Source: Methanosarcina sp. UBA289 | GTDB lineage: Archaea; Halobacteriota; Methanosarcinia; Methanosarcinales; Methanosarcinaceae | Assembly (NCBI GenBank): GCA_002496565.1 | Contig: DAKJ01000027.1 | Coordinates: 50,137-114,136 of the forward strand | Length of the DNA stretch: 64,000 nt | Reading direction: 5' to 3' | Shown here: positions 9,519 to 18,346 of the stretch, one piece after another | How the letters are laid out: every line of letters starts with the position of its first letter | Position numbering within the stretch: position 1 is the stretch's first letter | The notes under the pieces: model-generated | Told to the model about the DNA's origin: nothing | Database searches by the model: none | Seen by the model: the letters and a program-made list of their open reading frames with translations, nothing else | Made by a program: the position numbers and the translations under genes

Positions 9519-10079
9519 TCAGTCTTTTTTTTCGTTTGCTAACCAGTTTGATTCACTGTTCATAGAGGTCACTTCCCCTATGGTTTTCGGTTGTTCCCCT
9601 TCACTACTCTCTTTGCTCATCTGCGAACGAACTTTCATGAAGTAAGCCAGGGCTGCAATAGGTAAAGCGTAGCCTACTCCATATACTGCTAAATTTATTT
9701 TTTCCGGTTCAAAGATAACGCTCAAGAAATTAACCCCAAGTACAACAACAGTGAGCCCCACGAGGTTCAGTTCTAGCTCTTTAATACTATTTACTTTCAC
9801 CCATTCTGGTAAAGTTAGGGGCTGAACAAACAACTGGTAGAGCCCGAAAGACGTAAGAAATAGTACCGTACCAACTAAGAAAAGGTGGACAGTCTCCACA
9901 ATTTCAACAATAATATTCTCTTTTGGACCTGCTTCTGATATTCCAGTAATGACTTCTCCCACAAAGTGAACAATATCTATGCCGCCTTTAACAAATAAGG
10001 TGCAAGCAGCAATTGCCAACCCTATCACTGGGATCAACACGAAAAAACGCATTCCTGCAATAAATCTTACAACTTTCAC
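9519..10079 (-). CDS. YqhA/UPF0114-family membrane protein
   Basis: The 186-residue product matches the UPF0114 (YqhA) family: an N-terminal RFIAGMRFF region leading into a first helix, a second helix around residues 65-85 after a VETVHLFLVGT stretch, and a C-terminal pair of helices around 105-145. A hydrophilic tail of about 40 residues follows. The function of the family is not known. The start is GTG 10079, supported by AAGGAGGAG upstream. It lies just downstream of a LURP-one gene on the same strand; a C-terminal relic with a similar tail is suspected at 17.1 kb. Confidence 0.8.
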   Translation of the reverse strand: MKVVRFIAGMRFFVLIPVIGLAIAACTLFVKGGIDIVHFVGEVITGISEAGPKENIIVEIVETVHLFLVGTVLFLTSFGLYQLFVQPLTLPEWVKVNSIKELELNLVGLTVVVLGVNFLSVIFEPEKINLAVYGVGYALPIAALAYFMKVRSQMSKESSEGEQPKTIGEVTSMNSESNWLANEKKD

Positions 10080-10236
10080 TGGCAGGCTCCTCCTTGTTTT
10101 GTCTTTCTTTTTTCATTCATTGCCATATTTATTACAAGAGGACATCTTGTAAGGCGGAAGTCGCAAGGACACCAATAGTTCCAAGGAAGTTCAAAAAGGA
10201 AACTGTCTCAACCATTCTTCTCTTCCACATCTTTTT

Positions 10237-10767
10237 TCAGTCATGCGCCATCTGGTCAAGTGCCGCAGCAATTGCAAGAACCAGGGCAGCATCCTGTCCT
10301 GGAGAAACTTCCACTCCATAGGTATCTCTTATCCGGAACCACTTTTTAGAGACCTCTGCAACTTTTTTCTTTTCGACTTCAATATCGTATTCGTGGTTCA
10401 GGATATTGCCCTGGACATCCATTTCAGGTCCTCCCGACACTTCAACTTTCCAGCGGTCTCGCAGAGGAGTGATCAGAGCTTTTTTGATCGTCGCGACTGT
10501 TTCACCTCCCGCATCCTGGATGTCCATCGTATCCTTTATCCTGAGAAGCTTCTCCTTGAGCTTATACAGTTCATTTCCCTGCATATCTTTGATAATTAGG
10601 GTATTGCGTATGCGAAGAGCTTTACCGTCCACATAGAATGCTTTCTCCCCAGCTTCGTTTTCTATCCAGTAGTCATCTCCTATGGTAACAAGTTTTTCGT
10701 GCATTTTGTAGCGTTGTACGCCTTCTTCTCCATGGCTCCTGAGACCACCCATGATTCGCCTAATCAA
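10237..10767 (-). CDS. LURP-one-related family protein, copy 1
   Basis: This cytosolic protein of about 177 residues belongs to the LURP-one-related / scramblase-like beta-barrel family. The repeated pattern is clear: KALRIRNTL, KLLRIKDTMDI and KWFRIRDTYGVE. It closely resembles the second copy at 19.5 kb (for example the shared stretch IGDDYWIENEAGE). The start is unclear: GTG 10773 overlaps the ribosome binding site GGGAG, whereas TTG 10767 or the ATT at 10764 is correctly spaced. In the paralogue the aligned codon after the matching GGAG site is ATG, so ATT initiation is a real possibility. The biochemical function of the archaeal members is unknown; membrane or phosphoinositide binding has been proposed for relatives. 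Confidence 0.8.
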   Translation of the reverse strand: MIRRIMGGLRSHGEEGVQRYKMHEKLVTIGDDYWIENEAGEKAFYVDGKALRIRNTLIIKDMQGNELYKLKEKLLRIKDTMDIQDAGGETVATIKKALITPLRDRWKVEVSGGPEMDVQGNILNHEYDIEVEKKKVAEVSKKWFRIRDTYGVEVSPGQDAALVLAIAAALDQMAHD

Positions 10768-10905
10768 AACCACTCCCTTTGTTTACTACATTAACTTACC
10801 TGCCTTTGCGGTATTTATTCATTTTTTATAGATCAGAGAAGGATACTCATATTACTGAGCATTACCTTGAAGGAGTATAATTTTCCAGATAGAGGACTTC
10901 AACTG

Positions 10906-12396
10906 TCAGGTGCTCCCGATTCCCTGCAAAAGCTTTTCCAGTACCTGATCAACGGTAAAGCTTGCCGCCTTCTGGCGCGGAGGAAATTCTTTAAACGTTT
11001 CCAAAAATTCTCCTACTACATCCTGGGCTGGCACCACCAGGAACGCGTGATCTAGCAGCCAGTCGTAGTAGGTGTTTGAGGTCTGATCCGCCCTTTCAAA
11101 TGGGTCAGTGCGCAGGTTGAATATTTTTGGTACACGCAGAGGGACAAAAGGTTCAGCCCAGACCAGAAGCGTACCGACGGCGCGCTGCTCCAAAAAGATC
11201 ATTTTCCAGTTGTCGTACCGCAAAGCTACCATGTCTCCATCGTCTGAGAAGTAAAAGAACTCAATCCTGGGTGATTTCTGCTCCTTCCCGATCAGGTAGG
11301 GCAGCAGGTTATAGCCATCAAGATGTACCCTGAAAGTTTTGTCTCCTGCTTTGTAGCCTTTTTTAAGCTTCTCCTTAATATCCGGTTCTCCTGCTGCGGC
11401 AAGCAAAGTGGAAAGCCAGTCCAGGTGGCTCACAATCTCATTAGAAATTGTGCCCGCCGGGATCTTGCCAGGCCAGCGCATTACTTCAGGAACACGGAAA
11501 GCTCCCTCCCAGCAGGAGTTTTTCTCGTTGCGGAATGGAGTCATAGCTGCATCGGGCCAGGAGTTCATATGTGGTCCGTTGTCTGTGCTGTAGATAACAA
11601 TGGTATCGTCCACAATGCCGATTTCATCCAGCAAATCAAGCAGCACGCCTACCTGCCGATCATGCTCAATCATGGCATCATGGTATGCGGACTGCCAGCG
11701 TCCCGACTGTCCCCGTATCCTGTCCGGGATGTGAGTCCTAAAATGCATCCTTGTAGTATTGAACCAGACAAAGAAAGGCTTGTCCGCCTCATGTTGACGT
11801 TTAATAAAATCGATTGCAGCATCCAGAAACTCTTGATCTACTTCTTCCATTCTTTTTCTGGTCAACGGGCCGGTATCCTCAATGCGGCCGTCGGCATAGC
11901 TGTGGATTACGCCCCTGGGGCCATAGTTCTTCCGGAAATTTGAAAAGTCTTTTTCAGGTGGATAATCTCGTTCTTCAGGTTCCTCTTCAGCATTTAAATG
12001 ATAAAGATTGCCAAAGAACTCGTCAAAACCGTGGTTGGTAGGCAAGTATTCGTCCCGGTCACCGAGATGGTTCTTTCCAAACTGACCAGTCGCATAGCCA
12101 AGAGGTTTGAGTAATTCGGCAATTGTAGGATCTTCAGGCTGAATTCCTACTTTGGCTCCGGGCATTCCCACCTTGCTCAACCCTGTACGGAATACACTCT
12201 GTCCTGTGATAAAAGCCGCCCTGCCGGCAGTGCAGCTCTGTTCTCCGTAAGAGTCCGTAAACGTGATGCCTTCATCAGCAATCCTGTCAATATTTGGTGT
12301 TCTGTATCCCATCAGCCCGTCGCTGTAGCAGCTAAGATTGGTGATTCCGATGTCGTCTCCCCAGATGACCAGTATATTTGGTTTCTTTTCTTCCAT
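10906..12396 (-). CDS. sulfatase (arylsulfatase, Cys-type)
   Basis: The 496-residue enzyme is an alkaline-phosphatase-superfamily sulfatase. The metal-binding GDD (13-15) is near the N-terminus, and the formylglycine signature C-T-A-G-R is at C55-R59, with Cys (not Ser) as the residue to be oxidised. Further motifs are GKNHLGD, the histidine region FNTTRMHF and a metal-site STDNGPH. It would hydrolyse sulfate esters. No signal peptide is seen, so a cytosolic location is inferred. ATG 12396 is preceded by a run of six G. The gene immediately upstream on the same strand is an anaerobic sulfatase maturase, so the pair forms a self-sufficient unit. Sulfatases are uncommon in methanogens; lateral acquisition is plausible. 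Confidence 0.92.
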   Translation of the reverse strand: MEEKKPNILVIWGDDIGITNLSCYSDGLMGYRTPNIDRIADEGITFTDSYGEQSCTAGRAAFITGQSVFRTGLSKVGMPGAKVGIQPEDPTIAELLKPLGYATGQFGKNHLGDRDEYLPTNHGFDEFFGNLYHLNAEEEPEERDYPPEKDFSNFRKNYGPRGVIHSYADGRIEDTGPLTRKRMEEVDQEFLDAAIDFIKRQHEADKPFFVWFNTTRMHFRTHIPDRIRGQSGRWQSAYHDAMIEHDRQVGVLLDLLDEIGIVDDTIVIYSTDNGPHMNSWPDAAMTPFRNEKNSCWEGAFRVPEVMRWPGKIPAGTISNEIVSHLDWLSTLLAAAGEPDIKEKLKKGYKAGDKTFRVHLDGYNLLPYLIGKEQKSPRIEFFYFSDDGDMVALRYDNWKMIFLEQRAVGTLLVWAEPFVPLRVPKIFNLRTDPFERADQTSNTYYDWLLDHAFLVVPAQDVVGEFLETFKEFPPRQKAASFTVDQVLEKLLQGIGST

Positions 12397-12555
12397 TCTT
12401 AACCCCCCAAATAGAATGGTTGATATCCCGGTAGGCAATTTAAAGCAACCTTCCGAAGTTTGATAGATAATTTGATTTTTTCTTTACTGTACCCGTTTTT
12501 TCTCGCAATCATAATTGATCCAGACTACGTCTGAACCCCTTGATTTACCTGCTTC

Positions 12556-13860
12556 TCATCTTCCTTTTCTCGTTATTTTCCTGAGACCATGACAGCGTTT
12601 AAACTTTCGGCCGCTGTCGCAGGGACAGGGATCATTGCGTCCGGCACGTTCAAAAGCTTCTTCCAGGGCAAGGACTCGCATTATCTCTGCTGCCGGATAA
12701 CCTCTACGTATTAATCCTGCCAGAATCTGCATCGGAAAGTCAATGTGGTGAAAGAAGGCTTTCCAGCCCTCACAGAGGTAGTTCAGTTCCTGTGAGCAGT
12801 CAGCGGTAGCCAGAAATCGGTTTTTTGGGCATTCCCCTCTACAGGCGAAGAGCACGTCACATTCACGACATACACGCGGCAGCAAATCGCGTTTATTCTG
12901 CCCAAACCTGTACTGCCTGTCAGAGGCGGCAAGCTCGCTTATCTCTTCGTCTATGATATTTCCCAGCAGGTAGTCAGGCTCCACAAAATGGTCGCATGAG
13001 TAAAGATCGCCATTGTGCTCCAGAGCAAGCCCAGTACCGCATGTTTCTTCAAAAACGCACATGCCTGAAGGCATCCCAAGCCATCTGCGAGCAGAAGCTT
13101 CAAAAGTCTGCACGAATATCTTTCCCACATCATTTCTTACCCACTCGTCAAAGATGCGGCTCAGGAAACTTCCAAGTTGTTCAGGCTGCACAGAACGGTT
13201 CGAGATCGTTTCTCCTTTCTGGTAAAGAGTAGATCCATCCTCATTGATTCGCTCTACAACCGGAATAAACTGAATCCAGTCTGTCCCTGCTTCATCTCGA
13301 AGGAAGCGGTAGACTTCCAGTGGATAGTCAGCGTTGACTCGGTTGACTGTTGTCAGGACGTTGTATTCCACATCATGTTTTTGCAACATGCGAAGCCCTT
13401 GCATGACCCGGTCAAAAGTCCCCTCTCCCTTTTTGTCTACTCGATAGGCATCGTGCAATTCACGAGGACCGTCGATACTGATTCCAATGAGAAAGTTATT
13501 TTCCTTAAAGAAGCGACACCATTCGCCGTTCAGCAGCGTACCGTTTGTCTGCATCGTATTTTCGAATGTCATGCCTGGCTTTCTGTACTTTTCCTGTATT
13601 TCGATTGCCCGCTGGTAAAAATCTATTCCCATCAGGGTAGGTTCACCCCCCTGCCAGGCAACAGTTACCTGCGGGCTGTGGTGAGCTTTGATAAGCTGCC
13701 GGATGTAATTCTCCAGAACTTCGTCTGACATGCGGAATCTGCTGCTTGGGTAGAGTGCTTGTTTAGCTAGAAAGAAGCAGTAGGAGCAGGCCAGGTTGCA
13801 TATCGCTCCAGTTGGTTTTGCCAGCACGTGGATTCTGGATGGAAGATAACTTTGTGTCAT
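12556..13860 (-). CDS. anaerobic sulfatase-maturating enzyme (radical SAM, SPASM) with SEC-C tail
   Basis: The 434-residue protein is a radical SAM enzyme with C21-x3-C25-x2-C28 for the [4Fe-4S]-SAM cluster. A WQGGEPT motif and a SPASM-type Cys set (CGTGLA, CDHF, CRECD, CRGECP) bind auxiliary clusters. In anSME these convert the sulfatase active-site Cys or Ser to formylglycine without oxygen. The extreme C-terminus carries an added SEC-C zinc motif (CPCDSGRKFKRCHG, about 412-427). The gene lies 160 bases upstream of its evident client sulfatase and is almost certainly co-transcribed with it. Confidence 0.93.
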   Translation of the reverse strand: MTQSYLPSRIHVLAKPTGAICNLACSYCFFLAKQALYPSSRFRMSDEVLENYIRQLIKAHHSPQVTVAWQGGEPTLMGIDFYQRAIEIQEKYRKPGMTFENTMQTNGTLLNGEWCRFFKENNFLIGISIDGPRELHDAYRVDKKGEGTFDRVMQGLRMLQKHDVEYNVLTTVNRVNADYPLEVYRFLRDEAGTDWIQFIPVVERINEDGSTLYQKGETISNRSVQPEQLGSFLSRIFDEWVRNDVGKIFVQTFEASARRWLGMPSGMCVFEETCGTGLALEHNGDLYSCDHFVEPDYLLGNIIDEEISELAASDRQYRFGQNKRDLLPRVCRECDVLFACRGECPKNRFLATADCSQELNYLCEGWKAFFHHIDFPMQILAGLIRRGYPAAEIMRVLALEEAFERAGRNDPCPCDSGRKFKRCHGLRKITRKGR

Positions 13861-14332
13861 TTCCCCTCTCCTTTCTCAGGATTGTCTACCAGGGAATTTT
13901 TCTGAGTTTTCAACGAGATCTGAATGGTAAGTTTTTCCAATGACGATCTACAACGCTTCATCTTTGTTTATTGCTGTATCATAACAATTACATCCTAGTT
14001 TCCTTATCTTCAAACAACTTGCCACTTACGTTCACTGTTGCACTGTATCTTGCCAGTGAACCAAAGAGAGCAGGTAGTCGGGTGTGACCAGAGACTATGG
14101 ACCCATATCACAGGTATCTCACTGGCTAACGCAAGTAAAATCGGAGATATTAAATGGTATCCATTCTCCTATCAGCTTTGGAGTTTCCTGGTAAATATAT
14201 AAAAATAGGGAAAGGAACTGACTTTTTGCTCCTCTCCCTCACTCACTTTGTTTAAGAATCGTTGTCCTTGCCTTACAGCCGATTTCCCGGAATATATGCA
14301 TTCTTTGATAGGCGTTTTTTTTCGATTAAAGC
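13861..14332. other. intergenic region upstream of the sulfatase maturase
   Basis: No gene seen. The region contains an inverted repeat TTCACTG (14031-14037) / CAGTGAA (14054-14060) and, on the plus strand, a TATA-like ATATATAAAAATA near 14195 that leads into no recognisable gene. The maturase promoter is expected here on the minus strand. Confidence 0.3.
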
Positions 14333-14839
14333 TTAATATGCTGGAGCTGCTTCTTCTTCTGCAAATGCTTCACGTAGCTTTTCCTCTTCATCTTTGGATA
14401 GGTTGGAAGCAATAAGCTCGAATTTTAACGGCTTCATGGCATCAAAAACTCTATCCTCCACGGCATCGCTGGTCATTAAAAAGAGAGCTGAAGTGCCTTC
14501 AGTTACTTTGCTCCTAATTGACTTGATAAACTCGTCATCGATTCCAACATCGGTCATTGAGCCTGTCAGTGCCCCTATAGTAGCTCCGACCGCCAGACCA
14601 ATTATCGGGACAAAAAAGATCAGACCGAATAGCATTCCCCAAAAAGCGCCACTCAGTGCCCCTGCACCTGCTAAATCATGTAACTGTTTGGTCTTTGGCT
14701 TCTTTTTTCCCACAGGCCAAGTGACTATAGCTGCATCATGAAGGTTTAGTAGACGCTGTTTGTTCAAATCCTTTACTATGTCAAGTGCTTTATCCGCACC
14801 ATCTGCGGTTTCAAATTTAAGAACTGTTAAGGTTGTCAT
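14333..14839 (-). CDS. DUF1269-family protein
   Basis: The 168-residue protein matches the DUF1269 family. An N-terminal alpha/beta domain (TTLTVLKFETADGADKAL) is followed by a Gly/Ala-rich hydrophobic hairpin (about residues 58-92) and then a second alpha/beta half ending in an acidic tail. Members are usually small stress-induced membrane-associated proteins of unknown activity. ATG 14839 follows a run of G. It sits between the sulfatase pair and the first AI-2E exporter, in a leftward block rich in stress-type genes. Confidence 0.85.
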   Translation of the reverse strand: MTTLTVLKFETADGADKALDIVKDLNKQRLLNLHDAAIVTWPVGKKKPKTKQLHDLAGAGALSGAFWGMLFGLIFFVPIIGLAVGATIGALTGSMTDVGIDDEFIKSIRSKVTEGTSALFLMTSDAVEDRVFDAMKPLKFELIASNLSKDEEEKLREAFAEEEAAPAY

Positions 14840-15613
14840 TAATCAAACCCCCTTCATTTATTTGCGAATTCAACTTGCCGTTATTTTCATGTCCTTGAAC
14901 TTATGCGGAACTGTTATCCCAGTTATTCTCTGTTCACTAAAGGTGTGACTTCATATCCGGGCAGACAATATTTTCATATGTTTTTAGGCTTTTTTTTCGG
15001 TATTGCAGATGATACTGCAGGTTTGCAGAAGTTCTTTAAGAAAAGGGGAAGTTCAAAGCTACCTACATCGGATATTCAGGAACGTACAATGTCAGGAAGC
15101 CTAAATGAAGCACTCTATGCCAGTCATATACTTCTGTCAAGCTGTTATTTGCCCCCATCAAAAGTTAGCCTTCAATCGCAGCTTTTGCCGTCACAAATAG
15201 GGATCTATCTCCCTTTTTAACTCCCCACATAGGATCAGACCAGGCAGGCAAAAACTTGTCAATTGTCTGTACGATAATGCGGAAAACAATATGTAAGCTT
15301 TTTATTCGGCTAATTAATGCTAATTTAATATTATTTCCCCACTACATATTCTTTGCAAACCTGTAACCCCAATCCGCAGGCTCGGATTAAGCAAACCAAC
15401 AGAATTCAGCAGGCTAGCTGATAGAATTCAGTAAGCTAATAGTATACTCTTGTTTTTATTTATATTATTGTATATAGATTTACATACTTTATCGAGTATT
15501 AAGATTAAGATTCCCTAAGATTAAGATTTCCTGGCTCAATTATTACTTAAGGAGATTTTTAAATTGTTAGACCCATAAATTTCAAATGTATTCTGGCCGG
15601 TCGTTCCTTCACT
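14840..15613. other. long intergenic region, possible gene relics
   Basis: No convincing gene. A minus-strand frame ending at the stop 15165-15167 reads for about 45 codons without a good start (its tail reads WGVKKGDRSLFVTAKA) and could be a relic. A repeated purine-rich stretch AAGATTAAGATT occurs twice at 15500-15532. The plus-strand open frame at 14903-15220 has no family resemblance and no ribosome binding site. Confidence 0.3.
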
Positions 15614-16642
15614 TCACTCTTTATTTTCACCTGATTCCATCAATTTTGCCAGCCAGCGCGTACTGTCTGAGCTTTCCAGGATCATCTTCACAACCATTGT
15701 AAGAGGTATAGCTATAAGTGCGCCTGAACCACCCAGCACATAACCCCAGTAGAATAGAGACAGAAACACAACTGATGGAGATAACTTAAGGCTCTTTCCT
15801 GCAAGGGATGGAAAAAGAATATTTTCTATAAGCACGTTTATCAGCCATATTCCAGCAAACACTACAATAGCTCCTATGGCTCCATATTTAAATAGTGCAA
15901 GCAGCACAGGTGGAAAAGCTGCAAGGAAAAATCCCAGATAAGGAATGTAGCCCATAAGGAAGGTTAAAAAACCCCAGAGAACTGCAAAATCGATTCTTCC
16001 GATAAGGAGCAGTATGGTAGTTCCGATGCCTCCAATCAAGTTAGTTTCAGTTCTTATTAGGATAAAATCTATCAGACTTCTGCCAAATTCTGTAACCCGT
16101 GAAATAAGGAATGATTGGTCTTTAATCTCACTTTCCACCTTTTTTGGCGCACCTGCAGCATCCAGAAGTAAAAATGCTGTCGTGATAACAATAAGTGCAA
16201 TTGTTGTTCCGGCATTTAAGGCTCCTGTAAGGATTCCCGCAGTCAAACTCAACAGAAATGTACCTATATCGCGTAAAATTTCTTCAAAGGAAAATCGGCC
16301 TGATGAAGGTAAATGATGCCCAATGTCTTCAATAGTACCTAGAAATTGAGTTTGATATCCTGGGATTTGGCTACTGAGCTGGAGTAAGGATCCTGTAACG
16401 AGGAGCACTGCAACAATAGCAAAGATGATAAAGAAAAAAATTACCAGACCTACACTGATCGAACCAGGTACGTGTTTTCTCTGTAGCCAGTGAACAAGGG
16501 GGGAAAAGATTAGAAAGGCAAATATTGAGAAAAAAATAGGCACGAGTATGCTTCCAATTTCCTTCATCCCGATAGTCAGGATAACGGCAGCGGTACTATA
16601 AATTAAAATTTTGACTGGTATAGACTGATTATCGGTATCCAT
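15614..16642 (-). CDS. AI-2E family transporter, copy 1
   Basis: This 342-residue polytopic membrane protein belongs to the AI-2E/PerM family: an N-terminal helix pair, a long soluble-looking segment (about 75-120), then about five further helices with the conserved stretch GFLTFLMGYIPYLG and a near-C-terminal helix pair (YWGYVLGGSGALIAIPLT). Members export small molecules or work as Na+/H+ antiporters; the cargo in archaea is unknown. It shares long collinear similarity with the second copy at 18.3 kb. ATG 16642 is the only sensible start. Confidence 0.85.
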   Translation of the reverse strand: MDTDNQSIPVKILIYSTAAVILTIGMKEIGSILVPIFFSIFAFLIFSPLVHWLQRKHVPGSISVGLVIFFFIIFAIVAVLLVTGSLLQLSSQIPGYQTQFLGTIEDIGHHLPSSGRFSFEEILRDIGTFLLSLTAGILTGALNAGTTIALIVITTAFLLLDAAGAPKKVESEIKDQSFLISRVTEFGRSLIDFILIRTETNLIGGIGTTILLLIGRIDFAVLWGFLTFLMGYIPYLGFFLAAFPPVLLALFKYGAIGAIVVFAGIWLINVLIENILFPSLAGKSLKLSPSVVFLSLFYWGYVLGGSGALIAIPLTMVVKMILESSDSTRWLAKLMESGENKE

Positions 16643-17082
16643 GTATGCCCCAGATATTCTTTATATTGGTTAAAACTTATTAGTTGAAATATAAAAGCTT
16701 CTCTAAGAAACTATGGTCTGATTAATGATTCTTTTTCGAATCGGTTTTACTCTTACATTACAAGACTAAGTAATTTTGATCTGAATTCAAATTATTTTAC
16801 TTTAAGTACTTTTCCTAGTATAATAGGCCAAGATATCTCTATTTTATATTTACGGGCGGTTTTTTGAATTAGTTTTTGGGGAAAAAATAAAGAGCAATTT
16901 TCTAGTCTTATTTTTAGAAAATTTTCCTTTAAAAATAGGATTTAAAGGATTTCTACAGAACCGGATGAAGATCATATTATAGAGAACTATGAACTTGGGT
17001 AATTAGAGCTTGATAAATATTTCTTTGGCTCATTGATTTTCCAGCCCTCGCTACAATCGATTCTTAATCCTCGCTTCGCTTT
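16643..17082. other. AT-rich intergenic DNA with a solo MITE-end motif
   Basis: No gene seen. TTTAAAGGATTTC (16941-16953) followed by TACAGAACCGG (16954-16964) matches the right end of the MITE-like element at 36.5 kb. No matching opposite end was found nearby. Confidence 0.35.
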
Positions 17083-17226
17083 TTATATTCGACTCTGATC
17101 TTCTGTGTCTATCTTGCCAGCATCCTCATTACGTAGCCAATTTCCATTAGCTGTTATGGTTTCTTCTACCTCACAAAGAGCCTTACAAAGAGCCTCACAA
17201 TTAGCTTCCTTTTTTGTTTTAGGCAG
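17083..17226 (-). pseudogene. possible relic of a YqhA-type C-terminal tail
   Basis: A minus-strand frame of about 47 codons ends at 17083. It contains ETITANGNWLRNE, which resembles the tail of the intact YqhA protein at 9.5 kb (EVTSMNSESNWLANE). There is no start codon and no membrane domain upstream, so only a C-terminal fragment could remain. A short internal repeat (GAGGCTCTTTGT twice) is present. The similarity is short and this call is weak. Confidence 0.25.
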
Positions 17227-17827
17227 TTAGATAGCTCTTAAGCGAGTTAGTATCTTGCATGTGAAAAACTAATCTACGTCCAATATTTATAACTAAACGA
17301 TAAAAAGTAAAAAGACTTTACCTATCTTCCTTAGACATTATCTTTTAATTTATTAGACAGTATCTTTTAATTTATCCCAATCCACTTTTTATTGAATTTC
17401 AACAGCAGAAATAATCATAGATATATATTATGGTTATTCAAATCAATTACATAAAACAAGTATTAAATTATCCCACTGACTTATCGAACTAATTTGTGAT
17501 GTTGTGAGGTCAAGGACTTAAAAAACCAATAAACTTATATTGGCTTTTCTAGATTATTATATACGCGAATAAAATCTATAAAAAAAGTGTTGAAACATTA
17601 GAAAAACCCTACACTACTTTTGCATTATAAAAATTCGCGAACTAAACCCCAAAACAAGAATAGAAGCATTACTGCAAACATTGCAGCCATAATTGTTTAT
17701 TGATACGTATGCTAAAACGTACTTGGCATTTAAGCCGAGAGAATTGAGCCACCCCTTATATTGCTCTTATTTTTGGGTGGTTTTATGGAGCAGCATATTG
17801 TATCATGAAATTGTAGAGGTGATAGAC
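17227..17827. other. AT-rich region upstream of the zinc-ribbon gene
   Basis: No gene is supported. A TATA-like ATTATAAAAATT near 17625 may serve the small zinc-ribbon gene. The open frame upstream of 17828 lacks a ribosome binding site. Confidence 0.3.
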
Positions 17828-18031
17828 ATGAAGATGGAAAAAAAGAGTTTTCTAAAATCACTCAGACTACGACGAAAAGTTAGAATGGTTGAAGAGTGTA
17901 CATGTCCGTTATGTGCAGAAAAAGTAGACAAAAACGAATTCAGAAACGAAGTGTTTATCAAGGAATTTGAGAGTTCCGGGCTGTGCCAAGGATGTCAAGA
18001 CACGGTTTTTGGATATAAGGTAGCATGGTAA
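17828..18031 (+). CDS. small zinc-ribbon protein
   Basis: The 67-residue protein has a basic N-terminus (MKMEKKSFLKSLRLRRK) and two Cys pairs, C26-P-L-C29 and C53-Q-G-C56, spaced as a zinc ribbon. A nucleic-acid-binding or protein-docking role is plausible but unproven. The ATG at 17828 is fixed by a strong GAGGTGAT (17816-17823). The open frame extends upstream to 17693, but that part has no translation signal and is probably untranslated. It is the only rightward gene in a leftward block and lies between the two AI-2E genes. Confidence 0.65.
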   Translation: MKMEKKSFLKSLRLRRKVRMVEECTCPLCAEKVDKNEFRNEVFIKEFESSGLCQGCQDTVFGYKVAW

Positions 18032-18192
18032 CAGCTCAATTACCTGTTAAGGTATGGGAAATCCCTGTTTTTCAGAGGTGACAAACATGGATTTTAATTT
18101 ACCTATGCCTTTTATTCTTCTCAGGAACTTTTTAAGCGGTTTCATAAATATCCCGATTTAATTCCCCTTTTGTCCTGTTTCGTAGTTACCTT

Positions 18193-18346
18193 GCTTTTGC
18201 AGAAATCTATTTTTACAAAAGTCTATTTTCACAAAATTTAATCTCACGAAAATCTATTTTTACAAAAGTCTATTTTCATAAAGTCTATTTCCATATAAGT
18301 CCACTTTCGTAAAAGTCTACTCTTACAGAAATCTATTTCCTTAAAC
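18193..18346. repeat. degenerate 15-16-bp tandem repeat ending in the AI-2E stop codon
   Basis: Nine full units plus a partial one run from 18193 to 18346, on the model ATTTTTACAAAAGTCT. The units at 18209-18224 and 18256-18271 are identical. The last partial unit overlaps the stop codon of the leftward AI-2E gene at 18341, so the array forms the start of its 3' untranslated region. Confidence 0.8.

Noticed and set aside
11323..11943. 206-codon plus-strand open frame opposite the sulfatase
   Set aside because: The sulfatase motifs on the minus strand are intact; this frame has no recognisable domain.
13177..13728. 183-codon plus-strand open frame opposite the maturase
   Set aside because: Shadow of the radical-SAM gene, with no translation signal.
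14903..15220. 105-codon plus-strand open frame
   Set aside because: No ribosome site and no family resemblance; composition does not stand out from neighbouring non-coding DNA.
15165..15310. minus-strand frame ending WGVKKGDRSLFVTAKA
   Set aside because: It looks coding-like over about 45 codons but has no start and no recognised family; kept only as a note in the gap entry.
18193..18346. possible CRISPR array
   Set aside because: Units are 15-16 bases without spacers, and they are degenerate; the other arrays in the window are likewise simple tandem repeats. No cas genes are present.
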